Origin: Austropuccinia psidii
Lineage: Eukaryota > Basidiomycota > Pucciniomycetes > Pucciniales > Sphaerophragmiaceae
NCBI GenBank assembly: GCA_023105745.1
Contig: JALGQZ010000008.1
Location: forward strand, 50,892,618-50,956,617
Direction: 5' to 3'
DNA length: 64,000 nt
Shown here piece by piece: positions 20,329 to 31,585 of this stretch. The translations under genes were made by a program, and so were the position numbers. Under the pieces are notes generated by a model that saw nothing but the letters and a program-made list of their open reading frames with translations, ran no database searches and was not told the origin of the DNA. Positions within the stretch are counted from its first letter, which is position 1; each line of letters begins with the position of its first letter.

Positions 20329-22896
20329 ATGTCAACCCCTTCACAACCACTTTGCATTGGGATGATTAATATTCATATTCAAATAAATAGTGATATAGCC
20401 TTAAATCCTGAGGATTCCCACTTAGCTTCTTGGATTATCATATGGCACAATCAACACAACATATTTGTTTATCTCCCCAATCACCAGCATGCTATTGGCT
20501 CTCTACCTGGAACCCTTTCCAAAACGTTGATACCATTCCTTGGGGCACCAAAAACGTTCATGCACTGTGGTCCTGGTGGGGCATGGATTGAAAATTGCCA
20601 ATCCAATCCATCTCAAATATTATTCGTTGAGGGAGTATTTATGACTGATGCAAATGATCCCTCCTCATCTCAGAAACCCAATCTAGCATTGATGTTCTTC
20701 ACATGGTATCCAAACATTTTATTCATAATGGAAAGCTTTCGAACACAAGATTTCAAGCTTAAAATGCCCAAAAAACATGACTGTAATACTCATAGTCAAT
20801 GTCAACTCTTCACTCCGACATTTCCCGCTTCAAGCTCGACGCCAGTTTCATATCCTGCTGTTTCATCATTGATTTCCAAGCAAAAACTGATACAATTACC
20901 CAGTGGATCAGACCTCCCCATGATGACCCCACCCCATGCCATTATTCAAACCCCCCTCCTCCCTCATCAAAAGACCGGACTAGCTTTTCTCTGGGATCGA
21001 GAAATCCCCAATGGCCAATCAGCCCGTAACCTTTGGGCCACCTCACCCCCAGGATCCACTTTCAATGCCAGGCACATCATTACAAACAAGGTCGTTAGCT
21101 CATTTGAATCCCTTTCGACCAATACCCCTCTTGGAGGACTGCTCGCGGATGATATGGGATTAGGTAAAACCATTCAGGCCATTGCTCTAATTGGTACCTC
21201 CAAGGAGCGGATGATTGCAAACCCCCATCGCTCCATGCCCACCATGATCATCTGCCCCCCTCACTTAATTACCAACTGGCAATCAGAAATATCCAAGCAT
21301 GCTCAGGCTGGAGCGCTGCATTCCAAAATCTACCATGGTCCCACTCGTCACTCATTATCCAAAGACAACATCTTAAAATATGATATCATCATCACTTCTT
21401 ACAATACTATCACCCAAGAATTTAAGCAAACCAATACCTCTACATCATTCATTTTTCAAATCAACTGGCATTGTATAATTTTGGATGAAGCACAGTGAGT
21501 GTCTGATCTTAAATGATTCAAATTACCTTTTATATCCAATAACCCTTGCCCCATCTTATAGCTATATTTGCTCTCAATACACTGCCACTCACTGTGCCAT
21601 TAATAGCCTTCTTTCATCCCGTCGAATATGTTTAATGGGCACACCTATTAACAACACCATTTATGACCTTTTGGGCATAATATCATTCATCACTCAACCC
21701 CAGAGCGCCAATCAAGATAACTGGTCACCATTCATCCTGAGTAGTCTTTCCAAAGGTTGCAATGATATCTTGCATTTGGCATTGCGTCATTTAAGTTTGC
21801 GCCGCACCAAAACCACACATCTCGAATCCCTCCCCACTATTAGCCATCATTATGAGCTGCTCCCACTCAACCCAACCATGCAGCAAGAATATTCCATATT
21901 ATATGAAGAATTCCTATCATCCAAAAGCAAAGGACCAGGAGAATTTTTCAGAAATATTAATAAGCTGCGAATATGTTGTAACCATCACATCATGCTTAAC
22001 ACAATTGCGGAGGCGGATTTGGAAGACCCCGAGGGCAGGAGCACTCAGGATAACTCGCCAACAATCACACGAACTATTGTGGATGTGGAAACATGCATGA
22101 TGAGTAGTAAAATTGCACACCTCCTACAAAGCTTAATGAAGAACAAACAAACAAGGTGTGGTCCAACCAAATCGGTGGTTTATACCCAATGGACCCAATT
22201 TCTAGATTTGTGCGTTAATTCTAATATGCATTCATTACCAATTGAATCCATCTGACTTTTTCATATTGTAGAATTGGTATTGCACTTGCCCATCACTCTA
22301 TCCTTTCAGCACGAATTGATGGAACAATTACAGCATGAGCACAGGAGAAGGCACTGGAGAATTTCTTCAATAATCCTGAATGTGAAGTACTGATTGCATC
22401 CATTGCCACAGCTGGAACTGGCCTCAATATAACTTGTGCTAATACGGTCTATTTAATGGTGAGGGGACCCCCAAAATTCTGCCCTGATTTGCAGCCCCTG
22501 ACATCCACATTTCCAGGAGCCCAATTGGAACCCAGCCATTGAGGCTCAGGCTGTTGATCAACTCCATCGTATTGGCCAACAACAACCTGTAAAGGTCATC
22601 CACTATATCACTCCTCATTCAGTTGAGGTCAACATGCGGAAGGTACCTTTCAAGCTCATCTTTGTCCCTGATTGTATTACTATTCTAAAATCTTTTTTTA
22701 TGGGAATCCCATATTCAAATCACGAATAGGTCCAAGAAAAGAAAAACTCATTAACCGCGTGAGCCTTCCTGACATTATCTAATTTGAGTTTGACAAATTT
22801 GATAATTGCTTTTCACCCCATCACAGGTCCACAATGATGAACACCATGAGTTGGATCGAACTCCTTCAATATTTCCTCAATGAAAATGAGCAATAG
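20329..22896 (+). pseudogene. SWI2/SNF2-family ATPase (Rad5/Rad16-like helicase core)
   Basis: A six-exon model (introns 21495-21561, 22210-22271, 22459-22516, 22643-22729, 22759-22826) restores every SF2 helicase motif. Motif I is GGLLADDMGLGKT (21133-21171), Ia IICPPHLITNWQSEI, II LDEAH formed across intron 1, III LMGTPINN, the LRRTK segment, IV SVVYTQWTQF, V TAGTGLNIT, and VI QAVDQLHRIGQ. The N-terminal 210 residues are not recognised. SNF2 proteins use ATP to move along DNA and remodel nucleosomes. A TGA at 22336-22338, readable as CGA to TGA, breaks the frame between motifs IV and V, so this copy is inactive. It lies between the two central palindromes and a minus-strand gene. Confidence 0.85.
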
Positions 22897-23067
22897 AGTA
22901 TTCTTTCTAAGGGAGACGGTGATACGTTCCAATTCATATTGTCTATATTCTGACATATTTAGCAAGTTGTTGCATCTTTAAGAAATAATACTCAGACTGT
23001 ATTACACCTGCACAAATAATTCACAAAATGTTAATTTGTAATGGTGCTATACATTTATATTACTAAG

Positions 23068-25129
23068 TTATTGCAGAGCATCACCATTCAGCCTAATAAC
23101 TGGCATGTCAAGTATCTTGAGGGCGCTAGTCTTCATCTTACTACAGCCTTTGAGCCAATCTTGATCAAATACCTGAAATGATAAGCCTTCCAGAATATCA
23201 CCATCATCTGTCAATTGTAATTCTGGCAATCTATCAATAGTTTTTTTACCCTTTTTTTCAATGCAATTACAAAACTCTATGTCTCGATCCATTTTTAATA
23301 CCAATTCATTAAATAACTGGGAGCGCCAGCGTAATCCCACTTTCCGGTAAACTTGACGGCCATTTTCCAGTACCTCCTCAGTATCTGAACATACTCAAGG
23401 GTCATTTAATTGTGATGCTAGAATGGGAAATTTAGCCGTATCACACCATTCACGACGGCGCTCACAGGTCTGCACATAATGAAGTAGATCATCATCAGTC
23501 TTTGCTCCCAATGAAAAAGAGATACATTAACTAACCCTTTGAAGAATCTTCGCAAGCTTTTGATTCTCCTTCTTTTTAACCAAATACTCGGCATCCTTTT
23601 GAATAGACTTCCATTCTCTTCTCAAATAAGTGAAATATCGCTCCATTAAAGCCGCCACGACCCCATAGTTATTATGATCCTTGTTCCAACAGTAATGATG
23701 ATACTCGGTGCTGACCAGTGCAAGACGGAATGTACGGTAAAACACCATAGACGTCAGCTCATTGAACGGATGTTGCCATGAGCTCTCCCAGTCCCAAGTG
23801 AATCGCTTTAGTCCTAGCTTGTGGAGCTCATTTTTGCAGTAGCTTTGGAAACCCTGAGACTGAACCTGTGTTGATGGCTCATTGAAAACATCCTCGGGGA
23901 CATATCCGAGATGACCAGCCACTTGAATTGCAATTTCACGCTCTTCTGTGCTTGGTGGTGCTGGTAGTGAGGAAAAATCCTTATTCCTAACTTTGAGTAG
24001 GAACAGGCAATGTGCATGTACTGCTGATTGCATTCCATGGACATTCGCTGGAAGTTCTGCTTTGAGCCATTTTTGTTGCTCCTTCTGGCTTGCACGTTTC
24101 ACCACATTGTGAGCTTTACGAGCCTGGTTCCTTTGCTGTCTGACCTCGGATTGTTCAAGCATACTCTGGGCAAGGGGCATTTGAGGATGGGTGAACTCAT
24201 TATTTGACTGAGTGCCATGCTCATGCGCCGTGAAATTGTCCCTCCTTGATTCATCATTTGTTTCCATTTGAGTCGGAGACATGTTCTCATCCTCATCATC
24301 CACCATTTTTTCTCTTGATGAACTGGCATGAGCTGTTCTTGTTTTGGAGGCATATGGATGATGACGTCCAGTGACTTTCTCTTTATGGACCAGAGGTGAA
24401 GATGCATAAAGTTCATCACCTGCCATGCACATCATCAGTTAACACATCAAAAAATTAATGAAGACTGGTCATACTCACAATCTTCAATTGGCTCCTGAGA
24501 TCGGACTGACTTGCCTTTAGGTGCCATATCTAACCCATGAAACAAACATATCAAATTGTGAAAAAGGTTATACTCTGAAATTAAAATGACTTACTTTGAT
24601 GAAGCATCAATCCTGGATTTCCCTCCGACAGACCACTCCAAGTTACATTCTCCAATGGTCTTTTTTGTCGCCCCCCATCCACGCGCCTTTCATCACCCAC
24701 ATGAACCTGAGATCCTGATGGAATATTGAGGGTTGGCTTTTTACTTTGGCCAAAGGGATCCTGGGATGCGACTGGATTCCGACCGGGATTAAGGAGGAAC
24801 TCACGTGGAAATTTTGATTGGGGATTAGCATGTGATGAGATTTGAGGTGTGCCTTCTGGCCCCTGAGACACATGCGTTTGTGTATTAGTGGGATTTGGGG
24901 GAATTGGAGTGACAGAAATATTTGGGATCGACCAAGTGCTTGAAGTTGGAGCCTTTGGATTACCCACATCAATGTTAAGACCTGATACATTCATTGAGGA
25001 TGCAATAGGGGCTGTGAGAGGAATGTTGGGACTCAATGGTGACTGTGTTTGAAGATATTCTATGCTAGATTCACTATTTGAGTCATGAACAGAACCTGAA
25101 CGGGATTTATGTGACTTGAAAGATGACAT
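23068..25129 (-). pseudogene. Cargo gene 5: unknown protein, possible transposition accessory
   Basis: I do not recognise the family. The model is ATG at 25129, introns 24530-24594 and 24420-24478, end at 23068. The first exons are Ser/Pro-rich and disordered. The main exon holds a basic heptad-like stretch (QQRNQARKAHNVVKRASQKE) followed by a compact domain with many Trp, Tyr and His (WDWESSWQHPF, YHHYCWNKDHNNYG, RYFTYLRREW). TAA at 23527-23529 and TGA at 23395-23397 interrupt one continuous frame; CAA to TAA and CGA to TGA would explain them. It is transcribed towards the SNF2 gene and away from the transposase gene, with which it shares a roughly 1-kb upstream region. A TNPA-like DNA-binding role is conceivable but unproven. 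Confidence 0.65.
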
Positions 25130-26090
25130 AAGGGCCGAAAAAGTACAGTAATATTTTTAACTAGATAAAACACCTCAGTATTATGATAAAAAAGAGTGAT
25201 ATGAGATGAAATCTTTTCAAATTTAGAATAGAGAAATTCTATTAATAGTTGGAACTAAGTGTTGCGTGAAAGTCCAATAAGCCTCTTTTTAGGAGAATCC
25301 TCCCTGCCTCCTCTTGAGCTCCCCCGCTTCTATCGGAAACCACCCGGCACGGCCTACCACCATATAATGTAATATTTCCTTGATCTCAAAGGGGACCCAT
25401 CATCCATAAGTAATCATATTTGGTAACATTTCCGCCTCCTCATTGTCACATTTTGTGAATTATCCAAACTTCCAATATATGCATTGAAATTCCACAGAAT
25501 TGTACATCTGTAAAGGGGTATATTCATGAAGGATTTACCCACAAAAGAGACATCACCTTTTCAAGAAAGGCGAGACAATCCAAATCACATTCCAACCGAT
25601 TAAAAGCCTGCTGCACTCAAACCAAATACCAAGACTTTAGCTGCACTCCAACCCCTTATGTAATAGAGTTATATCGTTATGTCTGTAATAAGGTTTAAGG
25701 CATGTACGATGGCGTGCCAGCGTACATGGTTTGAATGTCAATCCCCTCAAATCAATGTTGACACATCCCTATTGGAACACCCCTCAAGGGTCAAAACCGC
25801 AGTATTGCCATGTGTAAATAAAATAGAATATGTATGAGCATTGAGAAGCATGGCGTTTGACCCAACTAAACTGGTAACCAATTCTGCCATCCAGATGAGA
25901 CATGTTACACTTTATCAGCTGCAACTCACGCACCATTGCAAATGTGATAAGATTCTCAGATGGCTCAAATCATCTCCCTCTTCATAAAGAATCACTCAAT
26001 TTCTTTTCCGATTAATAACACTCCTAAACACTTTCACATCAGCCATAGATATCTATCCACAAACCAACCGTACTCCCAATTCCTGCAATA
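25130..26090. other. Bidirectional upstream region of cargo gene 5 and the transposase
   Basis: No gene seen. It holds the fifth 24-bp palindrome at 25703-25726, roughly midway between the two divergent start codons, so a shared regulatory site is plausible. Confidence 0.5.
25703..25726. promoter_or_regulatory. 24-bp palindrome, copy 5
   Basis: Arms TGTACGATGG and CCAGCGTACA around CGTG. It lies between the divergent genes at 25129 and 26091. Confidence 0.75.
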
Positions 26091-29000
26091 ATGATAACCC
26101 ACCGCTATTCCTCAATGCGTATATGCATGTGTCAACACTGCTCAACTCAAACACACTCTTCCCCTGAGGGTGATAGGCCTGGAGTTGCCTTCACACCTTT
26201 CCAATATAAACAGCACATCAAAAAGCTCAAATCAACCATTGCACCCAAATATCTTCCAAACATCCCTACTTCTGCATCAGGATCTGAGTGCCCACAACTT
26301 CTTTTGGATCAAATATTCCCAGCTGATTATTCACCATTGACCCAAAGAACCTTCTCCACAGCACCGGGTCACAATTCAATTGCACAGAAACCATACAGCA
26401 GCAGTCAAACCCTTCCTCCACAAGACCTTGGAATGATAATATCTGCCATTCTATAATTAAGGTATAATATACCCCGCAGGGCTTCACGCATTCTCAACCC
26501 CGCCCTAAACCTGCTGATCAAGTCCAGCATCTCAAGCTCCGGTGGTCCCCCCATTCCTGCATTCCATATACCTCAAGATCTGAGTACCATATTTGAACAT
26601 CTCCAATTGGAGCCAGTCATTCAAAACTATATATGTTGTCCTCAATTCTTCTCTCTTAATGGCCTTACTGAATCAGTCACAACTGACCAACCCCACTTTC
26701 AACGCCATAATGACCCAAATGATCATGATCCCCCTTGCACACAATCATTAGGCAAATTCATCTCTTCATTTGAACCCCGCACCCAAAACACAACCAACAT
26801 GAAGCAAAACTTTATACCAACAAAACATTTCATTTATCAACCATTCAAAAATTGGCTTGCCAGATTTCTCCAGCGGGCTGGAATTATGGACATTCTGCAT
26901 CAACATCAACAATCCCAAACTCCCAAAGATTCCCCAAAATGTGACGTCTGGGATGGATTGGTCTGGAGACACTTCACTGGCACTAGAAATATCCATGACC
27001 CCCCATTCATGTCCATTCCTGGTGCATTGGCCTTCTCCATTTATGTGGACTGCTTTAATGCACATGGAAAGTCCACCCGGTTGGCCAGCATTGGACCTAT
27101 TATGCTTATTTGTCTTAATCTCCCCCCAAGTGAAAGATTTAATCCAGAGAATGTCTATGTTGCAGGAATCATCCCTGGTCCAAAGGAGCCAACTTCCCTT
27201 CAATTGAATTATTTATTAATGCCACTCATCAACGAGCTCAAAGAGCTATGGCAAGGTTACCATTTTTCACCCACCTCAACAGGTCCTTCAGGATCCTTTA
27301 TCCGTGTTGCCATTCTCACAGCCATTGCGGATGTGGTTGCCATGAGCAAGCTTACTGGATTTATTTCCCATTCAGGCAACCACTTTTGTAATTTTTGCAC
27401 CATTCACAAAGCTCAAATTGATGAAATTGGTCCTCAATTTCACTACACACGCTCATATCAAAATCATAAATCAACCATTGCCAAATGGCTTCGGGAAACC
27501 CCACAACAAAGACAAGCAATTTTCTCTGAGTATGGAGTGCAATATTGAATTTTAGAAGACCTTCCGTATTGGGATGCAACCAGAATGGTTAATCTTGACA
27601 TAATGCATAATTTAATACTTGGAATTTTGAAGGATCATGCAACTTTCAAATTGTGCATTCCAGAGTCCAAATCAAAAATTTACCTCAGGTCCCGCAGGAA
27701 ATCCAATGACACCAACAGTTCAGACTCAGATTCCATGACCTCCAACAGCTCTCTTGATAAAATCACATTGAGAGAGGCCCGCTCCCTGAGAAGAGACGCA
27801 GCAAAAATAATAAATGAGCCACTCCCCACTACTTCCACCCAAAAAAACTACTTCCCAATGCCCACCCCTCACACAGAACATCCATCTAGTGGTTCTGCGG
27901 AGATTCCTTCATTTGATGCCGATTACATCCCCACTTTTGAAATCCCCTCTGAATTGGATATCACTGCAGTGAGTGATCACAAGATCAAGGGTGAGGCTCT
28001 GGAGCATCTCCGACAAATCATATCTGAGACGGTAATTCCCTCATCATGGACAAGAGTACCCGCAACATGGGTTCCCCCTCTCATGGTAGCTTAAAAGCCG
28101 CTGAATGGGCTCTCTTATATAAGGTCTATATTCCATTTTTAATGCTCAGTCAACAGATGTCATTAGATGTACACCAATCCGCGAACATTCAAAGAAAAAT
28201 GGGTCAGTCAGAAGAACTTGCAAATGAACTAACCAAGAATACATTCCATTTGATTAGTGCTATCAACATTGCCACAAGTTGGGCTGTTTCAATAGGAGAT
28301 GCGACTGCATTTGCTGAACATTGGAAAAAATTTGGCCTTTCCAATGAACTCCTGTTCCCAAAACAGAAAAGTAAACAAAATCATCATTTTTCTGATCATA
28401 TTCCCGAACTCTTCCAATGTTGGGACCCAGCACAAGCCTCAGCCACATGGGGTTATGAGCGCTTGATTGGAGTATTTGCAAAAATGCCAACAAATAACAA
28501 AATATGTAGGTCAATTAATAAGATCAATATATTCACATTGATTAAACACCTGAACTGAATAAGATTAACTTCTTGCAACTCTGAATAGATGATATAGATA
28601 AAACCTTACTTCAACATATCTGTCAATGTTCCAACCTTTCCGTTCTCCTGAAATCCCCATCCGTGCCATGTGAAATAAAACAGCTTTTCAAATCACAGCC
28701 ACCTGCCCTGTTCAATGACCATAAATATAACAAACCATCCCACCATGACCAAGAAAATTATGATTGCCTGGTTGAGTACTTACAGAATTTTCATGCAACA
28801 AGGGAAATAGTTGATTGGATCAGCTTAGACACTACCGTGCAATCCACGAGTCCTCCCACTTCAAGGATTGTCTCACCTTGGTATTTTCCAGTTTCAAACA
28901 TTAATATTGGGAACAATATATTTTCAACTGAATCCAAAAATGTCAGCAACAGTGTGATATGTTTTCTGAGGGGCAACTCACGACGATTTGGTATTATTAA

Positions 29001-29250
29001 TAGCATTTTTAAAGTCTCTGAGCCATCTAGCATACCGAACAATAACTTTCTGATCTTAAAAACTTTGAAGATTGATGTGAATTTCTTACCAGATTGGCCG
29101 CATCTGAATATTTATAAAACTGTTGGTTTTGATGATGGACACTTGATTATATCTGAAGAAGAAATAGAAGGTAACTGTGGATTGTATGATAACAAAGTTC
29201 TGTCATGTGGACTGCTTGTAATGATAAAGCCGTTATTTCATGAAATTTAG
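26091..29250 (+). pseudogene. CACTA-type (Tnp2-like) transposase
   Basis: The N-terminus has a Cys/His cluster (ICMCQHCSTQTH) of the kind seen at the start of Tnp2-like proteins. The core shows SIYVDCFNAHGKST (candidate first catalytic Asp), LNLPPSERFNPENVYVAGI, IPGPKEPTSLQLNYLLMPL, AILTAIADVVAM (candidate second Asp), a CNFC zinc-binding pair and later WGYERLIGVFAKMPTNNK (candidate Glu). The IPGPK and LNLPP blocks characterise the Transposase_21/Tnp2 family. An intron at 28506-28588 leads to the C-terminal exon. The frame is broken by TAA (26454-26456), TGA (27546-27548) and a one-base loss in the C run near 28057. An active relative would cut at the CACC termini and leave a 3-bp duplication. 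Confidence 0.85.
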
Positions 29251-29924
29251 TCTACAGAAACGCAAATCTCTCAGATTCATTAGCAATTTTGCTAGTGAAA
29301 TAACTGCCTCAAAATTTAGTGACAGAGACATGCCATTGTGACAAGCAAAGCCCATTATTTCAGATTGCCACAAAGAACTTACTATTTTGACATTGGGTAC
29401 AGTGTTAATAAAGCAATTTCAATGATCAAATGACCCACACACTCACCTTTCACAGCATCCAAAATTTCTAACTGCGCCATCATCATGTTGGAAGGGGAAG
29501 CAGCCCTTGCACACATGCCAATGCACACACACCCGCACACGGAAGCGCACAGGCCAATGCACACGCAAGCGCACCCGCACCCGCGGTATTGTGCGGCGGA
29601 CTCTACTTGTGTCATCTGAAAAACGACAATCCCGCTCAGGCGGAGTCCTTTCATGGACGACCTGGTGAAGTCAAACCCCCTGCCTACATCAAGGCTGGCT
29701 GAAGGACCTCTTTGATGTGTGTTTGTGCAAACAGGCGGGTCTTGTGTAATTTTTACCAACCATCGGACGGTTGCGGGATGATCAGGTGGTGAGGAATCTG
29801 AGTTGAAGGCACAGGGGAACCAATATTGGTGGATGTCACAGGATTTGGTGTAAGACAAGAGTAGGACGTGTGCTCGACGTTCGCTTGATTTTTGCTTGAC
29901 CTGAGCTCAACTTTTATCCTGCTT
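29251..29924. other. Right subterminal region of the giant transposon
   Basis: No gene supported. At 29500-29600 a CA/CG-rich run repeats CACACGC, GCACCCGCA and similar words. TGAC/GTCA cores recur in the last 100 bases, mirroring the left end, though less densely. Confidence 0.5.
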
Positions 29925-29970
29925 GACGTGAAGTCAATCGCTGACAATTGACATGAGATTCGCCCTGGTG
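29925..29970 (-). repeat. Right terminal inverted repeat of the giant transposon
   Basis: Read inward on the minus strand it starts CACCAGGGCGAATC and ends ACTTCACGTC, 40 of 46 identical to the left TIR. Positions that are CG on the left appear as CA or TG here. Confidence 0.92.
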
Positions 29971-30618
29971 TCAGTTTGCTCCATGGCACGCCTCTGTGAG
30001 CTGTTGTTGACTTAAAAGAGGCCTCCTCTTGCTGTTTTTTCCACATCATCATCATCTTATTATCATTTAAATCATTATTACCAACAAGTAAGTATTAGTT
30101 ACAGCTTTTCTTAAGTGTTTTAAATCTTTCAGAATCAATCAGAAAGACGTGGAATCATAGAATCCAACTATATATTGTTGTAATACTGTTATAAATCCAT
30201 TTTGATTCTTAAAATCCACAATTCCATGTCAAATCTCTCTATCTTATCTTTCAATAGGCTCTTTGGAATATTAGTGAGTGATTTATTTTTAATTCTTAAA
30301 GTTTTTTTCTAAAATTAGTTTTCTTCAAGAATTATCATTATAATTATTCTTGCAAAAGATAATTATATATTGAAATAATTTTATTATTTTGATAAAAGAA
30401 GTTTTATTATTAAAATCTTCTTGTAATTGATTCTTGTAGACAATTACTTTCTCACTGTTAAAATCACTAGTAGTGCTTAACACGTGAAAGAAATAATTCT
30501 TTAATTATTTAATTGTGGTTATAATAATATTTTATTATTATATTTCATAAGAACAGACACAGTACTGTTGATTAATAGTGATATTATCATCAGTTTCATA
30601 GTCAAATCTTACAAGTAT

Positions 30619-31562
30619 CATGGACTGGAAGATTGACAAATATCATTAGTGACAGGGATCCCAAATTCACTTCAGCACTGTGGACAAAGCTTCACCAATT
30701 ATTTGGCACTGAATCGTCTTTCTCTAAAGCCTACCACCCACAAACTGATGGTCTAGCTGAAAGGATGATACAAACATTAGAAGAGATGGTGAGAAGATTT
30801 TGTGCATATGGCCTTGAATTCAAAGATTGTGATGGATTCACCCATGATTGGTGTACTCTTCTACCAGCATTAGAATTGACATATAAGACATCAATTCATG
30901 CCAATATCAATTAAAATCCTGCTATTCTAGAAAAGGGATTGAATCCTGAGCTACCACAAGATTCCTTAAGAGAGCTGGTTGAAATACATCCTACATATGC
31001 TAGCTTCAAAGGAATGCTAGGAAAAGCTAGAAAGCATGCAGTGAGGTGCATGGAAGACTATTTTGCATATGCTAAGGACAAATGGAACAACTCATCTGCC
31101 ACTCCAGATTTCAAAGTGGGACATTTAGTACTTGTATCCACAACTAACTTCAATAACATCAAAGGATGTAAAAATCTCAAATATTCCTTTACAGGACCTT
31201 TTGTTATTAATGCCCTCCATGGAGAAAATCCTGTTGAAGTAGAACTATCTGAAGAACTTAGCAATAAGCATCCTACATTTCCAGTGAGCTTGAAAAATCC
31301 ATATAAATCCATTAATGCTGAAAAATTTCCTTTGAGTAATGAAGTTCCCCAAGTTATACCTCATATTCAATCATCTGATTATAAAAAGATTATCAAAGTT
31401 CACAAAGAAAGAAAGTTAAGAACCAATAAAGTAAGGGAATACCTTGTTAGGTACAGTGACCCAAATTGTGAAGATGAATGGTTAGAAGAAAAGGACATGC
31501 CTGAAGCTACCACTTTTCTCAGAAGATTCAAAAATACTAGAAATAACAATATTGAGAAGTAA
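30619..31562 (+). pseudogene. Gypsy A2 integrase C-terminal part and chromodomain
   Basis: Reading resumes after the nested block: TNIISDRDPKFTSALW (second catalytic Asp) and YHPQTDGLAERMIQTLEE (with the catalytic Glu). A TAA near 30914 separates this from the second frame (30939-31562), which encodes the integrase C-terminal domain (FKVGHLVLVSTTNF) and a terminal chromodomain-like module (YLVRYSDPNCEDEWLEEKDM). Such modules guide chromovirus integration to heterochromatin. It is followed directly by the polypurine tract. Confidence 0.85.
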
Positions 31563-31570
31563 TATTCTTT

Positions 31571-31585
31571 TGTAGGGGGAGGGAA
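31571..31585 (+). other. Polypurine tract of Gypsy A2
   Basis: TGTAGGGGGAGGGAA directly before the 3' LTR; it would prime plus-strand DNA synthesis. The equivalent tract in A3 is at 59046-59057. Confidence 0.8.

Larger units (their letters stand above)
8938..29970 (+). mobile_element. Giant (21,033 bp) CACTA-like DNA transposon with cargo genes
   Basis: The boundaries are defined by 46-bp inverted repeats starting CACC at 8938 and ending GGTG at 29970, by the duplication TCA outside each end, and by comparison with the uninterrupted LTR-B copy at 61535-61537, which continues across the insertion point. CAC-starting termini, 3-bp duplications and a Tnp2-like transposase (26091-29250) are features of the CACTA/EnSpm superfamily. 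Most elements of this type are well below 21 kb. Besides the transposase it carries a TET-like dioxygenase, a SWI2/SNF2 ATPase, a Zn2Cys6-like protein and two unknown genes. By eye it is more GC-rich than the surrounding LTR elements. Stops in several genes indicate an inactive copy. Confidence 0.88.
7716..30613 (+). repeat. Solo LTR of family B, split by the giant DNA transposon
   Basis: The block begins TGTGAGCCTTGAGG at 7716 and ends CTTACA at 30613, flanked by the direct repeat AGTAT (7711-7715 and 30614-30618). Without the insertion 8938-29970 and one TCA copy the LTR is about 1.86 kb, matching the roughly 1.8-kb LTRs of family A, whose first 45 bases it resembles. No internal retrotransposon genes exist between the ends, so it is a solo LTR left by recombination. 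An unsplit but truncated relative lies inverted at 60879-61900. Confidence 0.85.

Noticed and set aside
23500..23535. Very short intron after the stop at 23527-23529
   Set aside because: It would be about 36 bp, shorter than all other introns here, and the original frame continues open on the far side of the stop. A simple nonsense codon is the better reading.
29980..29999. A sixth copy of the 24-bp palindrome just outside the right TIR (CATGGCACGCCTCTG)
   Set aside because: It lies in LTR-B, not in the transposon, and the related LTR has the same words without the outer arms. A chance likeness of the core.
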